Below are positions 8,263 through 12,686 of a stretch of 12,686 nt of DNA, one piece after another (the stretch's first letter is position 1; the number at the start of each line of letters is the position of its first letter). The position numbers were made by a program, and so were the translations under genes. The notes beneath the pieces were generated by a model. It was not told where the DNA came from, ran no database searches, and saw only the letters and a program-made list of their open reading frames with translations. Source of the stretch: Amphritea sp. Its GTDB lineage: Bacteria > Pseudomonadota > Gammaproteobacteria > Pseudomonadales > Balneatricaceae. Location: NCBI GenBank assembly GCA_018067325.1, contig JAGPUU010000172.1, positions 1 through 12,686 on the forward strand. The letters run 5' to 3'.

Positions 8263-8886
8263 TTAGCGGGTTCTTCGGTCAGGTTTTCTTCTGGCTTTTC
8301 TGACTGTCTCAGGTCTGGATCTTGGTTTAGATTTGGAGGCAGGAATGTTGATCTGTTCTGTTCGAAACGCTCCAGGCGCTAATCCATCCAGAGTCCAGTT
8401 ACCGATCGCCACTCGTATCAGTCGAAGAGTAGGAAAGCCCACCGCCGCGGTCATTCGCCTGACCTGGCGGTTTTTTCCTTCGCTGATTTTTAGTTCAATC
8501 CAGCTGGTTGGTTGGTTTTTGCGCTCACGAATAGGTGGGTTGCGCGGCCAGACTGATGGTGAAGATAGTTTTTTTATGCGTGCAGGGCGGGTTATGCCAT
8601 CTTTAAGCTCAACGCCCTTGCGTAGCTGTTCCAGCGCGCCATCGTTAATCTCTCCCTCAACCTGAGCCCAGTATGTTTTTTCTAGTTTAAACTTGGGATC
8701 TGCCAGCTGATGCTGTAGCTGGCCGTCGTCGGTGAGAATTAAAAGCCCTTCTGAATCATAATCTAATCTGCCAGCAGCATAGACTCCCTTGCGCTTAATA
8801 AAGTCGCTGAGGGTGCTTCTGCCTTCAGTATCAGTGAACTGTGTAAGCACCTGAAAAGGCTTATTAAATATTATTATTTCAGACAT
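8263..8886 (-). CDS. rluE: 23S rRNA pseudouridine synthase RluE
   Basis: Forms pseudouridine at position 2457 of 23S rRNA in E. coli. It is a RsuA/RluB/E/F-type enzyme without an N-terminal S4 domain. The catalytic aspartate is D42 in AAGRLDYDSEGLLILTDDG. Other family landmarks are FNKPFQVLTQF at the start, KTYWAQVEG at 70-78, and the GKNRQVRRM motif at 137-145 followed by LIRVAIGNW. The protein has 207 residues (E. coli 217). The last 23 residues (185-207) form an arginine/lysine-rich tail with 12 basic residues, probably an RNA-contacting extension. The start at ATG 8886 fits the family; AGG lies eight bases upstream. It precedes nudJ on the same strand as in E. coli, but here with moaE inserted between them in antisense. 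Confidence 0.92.
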   Translation of the reverse strand: MSEIIIFNKPFQVLTQFTDTEGRSTLSDFIKRKGVYAAGRLDYDSEGLLILTDDGQLQHQLADPKFKLEKTYWAQVEGEINDGALEQLRKGVELKDGITRPARIKKLSSPSVWPRNPPIRERKNQPTSWIELKISEGKNRQVRRMTAAVGFPTLRLIRVAIGNWTLDGLAPGAFRTEQINIPASKSKPRSRPETVRKARRKPDRRTR

Positions 8887-8999
8887 GATTCTGGCCTACT
8901 TAACCGGCTTAGCTGATAAGCAGGGCAGGTTAGCAGTGTCTATAGAGGTCTTGCAAGATTAATCAGATTGAAACGATAAAAACTAAAGGTGGGGTATAA

Positions 9000-9022
9000 G
9001 AAAGGCAGTATTTCTGCCTCTC
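9000..9022 (-). terminator. Probable terminator of cspD
   Basis: On the minus strand GAGAGGCAG (9022-9014) pairs with CTGCCTTTC (9008-9000) through nine base pairs, one of them G-U, around loop AAATA. The following sequence is only moderately T-rich. It lies about 70 bases after the cspD stop and before rluE. A second five-base hairpin (GCCAG 9072-9076, CTGGC 9083-9087) sits directly after the stop codon. Confidence 0.5.
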
Positions 9023-9089
9023 TTACTATCCAGGGGATATAGAACTGCGATTATAACGTCTTGTTTGTATCGCCAGTATTATCTGGCTG

Positions 9090-9317
9090 CTAAATATCCT
9101 CCGTTTCAGTTAGCATTGTTGGTTTAATGTTTACCGCATGCGTTCCTTTAGGTCCTGGTGTTGTTTCAAACTCTACTTCCTGGCCCGCTTTGAGGCTTTT
9201 GTAGCCATCGGTCTGTATTACAGAAAAATGAGCGAATAAATCTTCGTCAAAATCCGGCGAAACGATAAAACCAAACCCTTTCGCATTATTAAACCATTTG
9301 ACTTTCCCTGTGTGCAT
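9090..9317 (-). CDS. cspD: Cold-shock-like protein CspD
   Basis: A single cold-shock domain that binds single-stranded nucleic acid. E. coli CspD is not cold-induced; it inhibits DNA replication in starved or stationary cells. The protein has 75 residues (E. coli 74). [13 protein letters not shown] (6-18) contains the RNP1 motif and DLFAHF (26-31) the RNP2 motif. [16 protein letters not shown] and GPKGTHA are specifically CspD-like, as is the acidic C-terminal tail TETEDI. The start is ATG 9317, with GGGGGA about six bases upstream. It is transcribed divergently from clpS-clpA, the standard gammaproteobacterial arrangement. Confidence 0.95.
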   Translation of the reverse strand: MHTGKVKWFNNAKGFGFIVSPDFDEDLFAHFSVIQTDGYKSLKAGQEVEFETTPGPKGTHAVNIKPTMLTETEDI

Positions 9318-9338
9318 TGGTGTCCCCCAATATCCGAA

Positions 9339-9374
9339 TTACCAAGGCCTGTATTTACCTTTAGGCCTGTTACC
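9339..9374. repeat. Iterated TTACC / AGGCCTGT motif in cspD leader/promoter region
   Basis: TTACC occurs at 9339-9343, 9355-9359 and 9370-9374, a period of 16 and 15 bases. The eight-base AGGCCTGT sits between copies at 9345-9352 and 9363-9370. This makes two and a half direct repeats of one unit, 22-57 bases upstream of the cspD ATG. It resembles tandem sites for one DNA- or RNA-binding protein. No known regulator was recognised. Confidence 0.45.
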
Positions 9375-9398
9375 GCAACAAACTCTCTTGCTACAATG

Positions 9399-9427
9399 AT
9401 GCAACATGAGCGAAAGTTCCTTGTCAA
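9399..9427 (-). promoter_or_regulatory. Candidate cspD promoter
   Basis: A perfect -35 box TTGACA lies on the minus strand at 9427-9422. Seventeen bases on is TTGCAT (9404-9399), only three of six matches to TATAAT. If used, the cspD leader would be about 75 bases and would contain the TTACC/AGGCCTGT repeats. Confidence 0.3.
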
Positions 9428-9449
9428 ACGCAGGGACAACCGATACTAC

Positions 9450-9481
9450 TTATACTCTTACTCCTGCAATATTGAGTATAA
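9450..9481. promoter_or_regulatory. Inverted repeat TTATACTC...GAGTATAA between cspD and clpS
   Basis: Eight-base perfect arms (9450-9457 and 9474-9481) are separated by 16 bases. Each arm contains TATACT, a good -10-like hexamer, facing in opposite directions, but no well-spaced -35 accompanies either. It may be an operator for a dimer spanning about two helical turns, or overlapping divergent -10 elements. Confidence 0.3.
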
Positions 9482-9495
9482 CATTCGCCCGTAAC

Positions 9496-9525
9496 CCCCT
9501 TGCAATAAGGGGTGCCCAAAATGGG
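9496..9525 (+). promoter_or_regulatory. Two consecutive small hairpins upstream of clpS
   Basis: CCCCTT-GCAAT-AAGGGG (9496-9512) is followed two bases later by CCCA-AAA-TGGG (9515-9525) and then a T-rich stretch (9533-9549). If clpS transcription starts upstream, this could act as an attenuator-like structure. A -10-like TATGAT at 9554-9559 just downstream offers an alternative start point without a good -35. Confidence 0.3.
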
Positions 9526-9586
9526 TTGTAAATTTTTGTACATTTTTTTGAGATATGATATGCGAACAGGGCTTTATGCAATAAAT

Positions 9587-9916
9587 ATGTCAGGAGATTC
9601 AGATGAGTCTCCTGATCATCATAATACCGGGCTAGTCACGGAAGAAGCTAAACCGGAGCTTAAGCGCCCCTCTATGTATAGAGTCGTTTTATTGAACGAT
9701 GACTATACCCCTATGGACTTTGTGATACAGATTTTGATGGGTTTTTTCGCAATGAATCAGGAAAAAGCTACACAAGTGATGCTGGCGGTCCATACTAAAG
9801 GGAAGGGTGTATGTGGAGTCTTTACCCGAGACATCGCTGAAACCAAGGCGACACAAGTGAATCAATATGCCAGAGAGAGTAGCCATCCTCTCCTGTGTGA
9901 AGTAGAAAAAGCGTAG
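9587..9916 (+). CDS. clpS: ATP-dependent Clp protease adaptor ClpS
   Basis: ClpS binds proteins that begin with Leu, Phe, Tyr or Trp and hands them to ClpAP. With the ATG at 9587 the protein has 109 residues (E. coli 106). A flexible N-terminal 25 residues precede the core [20 protein letters not shown]37-D38-D39 would hold the alpha-amino group of the degron and M43 lines the pocket. H69 lies in MLAVHTKG (H66 in E. coli). [22 protein letters not shown] and the ending [10 protein letters not shown] are strongly conserved. Start choice is uncertain. ATG 9587 has AGGG 15 bases away, whereas the in-frame ATG 9560 (118 residues) has GAG seven bases upstream but overlaps a -10-like TATGAT. It lies 13 bases before clpA, in one operon. 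Confidence 0.94.
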   Translation: MSGDSDESPDHHNTGLVTEEAKPELKRPSMYRVVLLNDDYTPMDFVIQILMGFFAMNQEKATQVMLAVHTKGKGVCGVFTRDIAETKATQVNQYARESSHPLLCEVEKA

Positions 9917-9929
9917 CGGAGCGTTAGGT

Positions 9930-12188
9930 ATGTTAAATAAAGAGCTTGAAGATACGCTTAGCGTCGCCTTTAAAAGTGCGCGCGCTAGACGCCACGAATT
10001 TATGACAGTTGAGCACCTGCTGTTGGCGCTGCTCGATAACTCAGAAGCACGAGCTGTACTTGATGCTTGCGGTGTTGACCTCAATAAAATGCGCAGCTTG
10101 CTGAGCACCTTTATTGAAGATACGACACCCTTGTTGCCTGATGATATTCCTGATGTTGAAACTCAGCCAACCTTGGGTTTTCAGCGGGTTCTGCAACGGG
10201 CTGTCTTTCATGTTCAATCATCCGGCAGAGGCGAAGTAAACGGCGCTAATGTTCTGGTTGCTATCTTTAGTGAGCAGGAGAGCCAAGCTGTCTATGTGCT
10301 GAATCAGCAGGGTATTGAGAGGATCGATATCGTCAACTATATCTCCCATGGCATCTCGAAGATCGAAGAAAATGATAGCCATACCAGTGAAGAAGGTCTA
10401 TTGGAGGGCGATACCGCAACCGAAAAGGATAAAAGCCCTCTGGCTAACTTCTCGGTCAATCTAAACGAACAGGCAATGTCTGGTCGCATCGATCCTTTAG
10501 TGGGTCGGGATGATGAGGTTGAGCGCGTTATTCAAATCCTCTCCCGACGCCGCAAGAACAATCCATTGCTTGTTGGTGAGGCGGGTGTTGGTAAAACCGC
10601 TATAGCGGAAGGCTTAGCTAAGCATATCGTTGAGGGGCTCGTGCCTGATGTAATCGCCTCCAGCATTGTGTATTCCCTTGATCTAGGCGCATTGTTGGCG
10701 GGTACAAAATACCGTGGTGACTTTGAAAAACGCCTCAAAGGCCTGCTAAATGAAATAAAAAATCAGGAGCATGCAATCCTGTTCATCGATGAAATTCATA
10801 CGATTATCGGTGCTGGCGCTGCTTCAGGCGGCTCAATGGATGCCTCGAACCTGCTGAAACCCTTACTAAGCTCTGGCCAGTTACGCTGCATTGGTTCTAC
10901 GACTTACCAGGAATTCCGCGGTATTTTTGAAAAAGATCGAGCACTAGCGCGACGCTTCCAGAAGGTGGATATTCTTGAGCCTTCGGTTGAGGATACTTAC
11001 AGAATTCTGCAGGGTCTTAAGAGTCGATTTGAGGCTCATCATGGCGTCAAGTACACCGACGAAGCTCTACGTGTCGCGTCGGAGATGGCCGATCGTTACA
11101 TTAATGATAAGCATATGCCCGATAAGGCAATCGATGTAATTGATGAGGCAGGCGCTTATCAGCAGCTTTTAAAAGAGAGCGAGCGCAACTCTATTATTGA
11201 TGTCCGTGATGTTGAGATTGTAGTGGCTAAGATAGCGCGCATCCCAGCTAAAAGCGTGACGGCCTCTGATAAAGAGCAGCTTAAAAAGCTGGATAGCAAT
11301 CTTAAAATGGTTGTATTGGGTCAGGACGAGGCGATTAATACGCTGTCAGCAGCGATTAAGCTGTCCCGCGCGGGTCTGAACGAGCCAAATAAACCTGTAG
11401 GGTCATTCCTGTTTTCCGGCCCAACAGGGGTTGGTAAGACTGAGGTAACGACTCAATTAGCACGCATTATGGGCATTGAGCTAATTCGCTTTGATATGTC
11501 TGAATATATGGAGCGTCACACTGTCTCTCGCTTGATTGGCGCACCTCCTGGTTACGTTGGTTATGATCAGGGCGGATTGTTGACTGAAGCGGTTACCAAG
11601 TCTCCCCATGCGGTTCTTCTGCTGGATGAGATAGAGAAGGCTCACCCTGAAGTATTCAACTTGCTGCTACAGGTGATGGATAACGGTACTCTGACTGACA
11701 ACAACGGGCGTAAAGCTGACTTTAGAAATGTCATACTAGTTATGACAACTAATGCGGGTGCAGAGCAGATGGCCCGGACCTCGATCGGTTTTAGTCAGCA
11801 AGATAATACGACGGATGGTATGGAAGCGATTAAAAAGCTATTCACCCCCGAGTTCCGCAACCGCATGGATGGCATTATTCAGTTCAAAGCGCTATCGCCT
11901 AAAGTTATCACCGGTGTTGTAGATAAATTCCTGACGGAGCTTCAGGCTCAACTGGATGATAAAAGTGTGGTGATGAATATTGATGATGATGTGCGTCAGT
12001 GGTTTGCTGAAAAAGGTTATGATGTAACTATGGGTGCACGACCTATGAAACGCTTGATTCAGGAGGAACTGAAGAAGCCGTTAGCCGAGATGATTCTGTT
12101 TGGCGAACTTTCTGAGGGCGGTGGTGAAGTGGATATCACTGTGAATGCTGATAATGAAATAGAGATATATGCGGTGGTTGCTGCTTAA
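9930..12188 (+). CDS. clpA: ATP-dependent Clp protease ATP-binding subunit ClpA
   Basis: ClpA is a hexameric AAA+ unfoldase that feeds substrates to the ClpP peptidase, including N-degron substrates delivered by ClpS. The protein has 752 residues (E. coli 758). The N-domain (about 1-145) contains [11 protein letters not shown]. The first AAA+ module has Walker A GEAGVGKT (216-223) and Walker B LFIDE (284-288). The second has GPTGVGKT (497-504) and LLLDE (563-567). The IGF tripeptide at 619-621 in ARTSIGFSQ is the loop that docks on ClpP and distinguishes ClpA/X from ClpB; there is no ClpB-type middle coiled-coil. The C-terminal D2 domain has [23 protein letters not shown] eight bases before ATG 9930 supports the start. 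No clpP is present in the window. Confidence 0.97.
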   Translation: MLNKELEDTLSVAFKSARARRHEFMTVEHLLLALLDNSEARAVLDACGVDLNKMRSLLSTFIEDTTPLLPDDIPDVETQPTLGFQRVLQRAVFHVQSSGRGEVNGANVLVAIFSEQESQAVYVLNQQGIERIDIVNYISHGISKIEENDSHTSEEGLLEGDTATEKDKSPLANFSVNLNEQAMSGRIDPLVGRDDEVERVIQILSRRRKNNPLLVGEAGVGKTAIAEGLAKHIVEGLVPDVIASSIVYSLDLGALLAGTKYRGDFEKRLKGLLNEIKNQEHAILFIDEIHTIIGAGAASGGSMDASNLLKPLLSSGQLRCIGSTTYQEFRGIFEKDRALARRFQKVDILEPSVEDTYRILQGLKSRFEAHHGVKYTDEALRVASEMADRYINDKHMPDKAIDVIDEAGAYQQLLKESERNSIIDVRDVEIVVAKIARIPAKSVTASDKEQLKKLDSNLKMVVLGQDEAINTLSAAIKLSRAGLNEPNKPVGSFLFSGPTGVGKTEVTTQLARIMGIELIRFDMSEYMERHTVSRLIGAPPGYVGYDQGGLLTEAVTKSPHAVLLLDEIEKAHPEVFNLLLQVMDNGTLTDNNGRKADFRNVILVMTTNAGAEQMARTSIGFSQQDNTTDGMEAIKKLFTPEFRNRMDGIIQFKALSPKVITGVVDKFLTELQAQLDDKSVVMNIDDDVRQWFAEKGYDVTMGARPMKRLIQEELKKPLAEMILFGELSEGGGEVDITVNADNEIEIYAVVAA

Positions 12189-12224
12189 TTCACCGAGCCT
12201 TCTATATTTCTGAAAATTAGATAT

Positions 12225-12254
12225 AAAAAAAACGGCCCGTAGGCCGTTTTTTTT
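12225..12254. terminator. Bidirectional terminator shared by clpA and infA
   Basis: A perfect 13-base stem (eight A then CGGCC, 12225-12237; GGCCG then eight T, 12242-12254) with loop CGTA. It gives a GC-rich stem with a U-tract in both directions. It lies 36 bases after the clpA stop and one base from the infA stop codon, so it serves both convergent genes. Confidence 0.93.
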
Positions 12255-12255
12255 A

Positions 12256-12474
12256 TTAGCGTGCGCGGTAGGTGATGCGCCCTTTACTAAGGTCGTAAGG
12301 CGTCAACTCAACCTTTACTTTGTCGCCGGTCAGGATGCGGATGTAATTTTTACGCATCTTACCTGAGATGTGTGCGGTTACAACGTGACCATTCTCGAGT
12401 TCTACCCGAAACATTGTGTTAGGCAGAGTGTCGGTCACAACGCCTTCCATTTCAAAGCTGTCTTCTTTAGCCAT
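12256..12474 (-). CDS. infA: Translation initiation factor IF-1
   Basis: IF-1 occupies the A site of the 30S subunit during initiation. The protein has 72 residues, the canonical length, as a single OB-fold (S1-like) domain. [13 protein letters not shown], the centre [26 protein letters not shown] (read in two parts around residue 30) and the end [12 protein letters not shown] are nearly identical to E. coli IF-1. The ATG at 12474 has AGGT a few bases upstream. It is convergent with clpA and follows bpt on the same strand at a distance of 98 bases, with its own candidate promoter. Confidence 0.98.
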   Translation of the reverse strand: MAKEDSFEMEGVVTDTLPNTMFRVELENGHVVTAHISGKMRKNYIRILTGDKVKVELTPYDLSKGRITYRAR

Positions 12475-12524
12475 TCTACCTACCCAATTAAATTAATTGC
12501 AAACTCTACATTTTGCAGCGCAGT

Positions 12525-12553
12525 ATTTTGCCTTACTTTTCTATAATTATCAA
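12525..12553 (-). promoter_or_regulatory. Candidate sigma-70 promoter of infA
   Basis: On the minus strand TTGATA (12553-12548; five of six matches to TTGACA) is followed by a 17-base spacer and CAAAAT (12530-12525; four of six to TATAAT). It lies between the bpt stop and infA, with a leader of about 45 bases. Motif evidence only. Confidence 0.45.
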
Positions 12554-12572
12554 AGAGATTTGACGGATTTTA

Positions 12573-12686
12573 CTAATCAACAACAATCCACTGACCATGA
12601 AGTAGCATCTCGAGGGGGTTGTAGGCGACTTTATAGGACATCTTCTGGCATTCTCTGATCCAGTAACCCAGATATAGATACTCAAG
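12573..12686 (-). CDS. bpt: Aspartate/glutamate leucyltransferase, C-terminal end (cut by window edge)
   Basis: Bpt (formerly ate) transfers leucine from Leu-tRNA to proteins with N-terminal Asp or Glu, creating a ClpS-readable N-degron. Only the last 37 codons and a TAG stop are in the window. The minus-strand translation begins [19 protein letters not shown] and ends HGQWIVVD. The [13 protein letters not shown] stretch followed by PLE is the conserved C-terminal segment of bacterial and eukaryotic arginyl/leucyl transferases of the ATE family. The position upstream of infA and facing clpA-clpS matches Pseudomonas, where aat lies further upstream. The choice of leucyl- over arginyl-transferase is from knowledge of the bacterial subfamily. 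Confidence 0.88.
   Translation of the reverse strand, partial: LEYLYLGYWIRECQKMSYKVAYNPLEMLLHGQWIVVD

Noticed and set aside
9392..9397. TACAAT as a -10 box for clpS on the plus strand
   Set aside because: No acceptable -35 lies 16-18 bases upstream, and it would place the start almost 200 bases from clpS.
9689..10108. Minus-strand frame of 139 codons across clpS/clpA
   Set aside because: It is serine/arginine-rich shadow of clpS and clpA with no domain signal.

Overview
The window is a stretch of core gammaproteobacterial chromosome. Every protein-coding gene but one can be tied to a known family by its sequence. The best-fitting host is a marine, Pseudomonas- or Oceanospirillales-like gammaproteobacterium of moderate GC. 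The isocitrate lyase N-terminus is of the long Pseudomonas/Acinetobacter type. The gene order, recalled from memory, follows the P. aeruginosa block aceA ... purB-hflD-mnmA-nudJ ... cspD/clpS-clpA/infA-bpt, while rluE-nudJ-mnmA-hflD-purB is also the E. coli order. I see no insertion sequence, prophage, CRISPR array, tRNA or rRNA.

Layout from left to right. (1) 1-245 is the start of aceA on the minus strand, cut by the window edge. It has a 585-bp upstream region with a candidate sigma-70 promoter and two short palindromes. (2) 831-2740, minus strand, is a translationally coupled pair: trmJ (tRNA Nm32 methyltransferase) followed by roxA (ribosomal protein L16 arginine hydroxylase), ended by an intrinsic terminator. 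(3) 2872-3714, minus strand, is a stand-alone alpha/beta hydrolase of unknown substrate with its own terminator. (4) 3808-7635, minus strand, is the conserved run nudJ-mnmA-hflD-purB; purB probably has its own promoter. (5) 7795-8256, plus strand, is moaE, lying antisense between nudJ and rluE. (6) 8263-8886, minus strand, is rluE. (7) 9090-9317, minus strand, is cspD, divergent from clpS-clpA (9587-12188, plus strand). The roughly 270-bp intergenic region between them is rich in repeats. (8) 12256-12474, minus strand, is infA, convergent with clpA across a shared terminator. It is preceded by the last codons of bpt at the right edge.

Two themes connect the genes. The first is RNA and ribosome maintenance: trmJ, mnmA and rluE modify RNA, roxA modifies the ribosome, and infA acts in translation initiation. 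The second is the bacterial N-degron pathway at the right end: bpt adds leucine to acidic N-termini, clpS recognises the resulting N-degron, and clpA (with ClpP, encoded elsewhere) unfolds and degrades the substrate.

I found no convincing undescribed multi-gene system. The observations most worth checking are the non-coding architectures in front of aceA, moaE and cspD/clpS, and the apparent absence of icd from a position where two reference genomes keep an isocitrate dehydrogenase gene.
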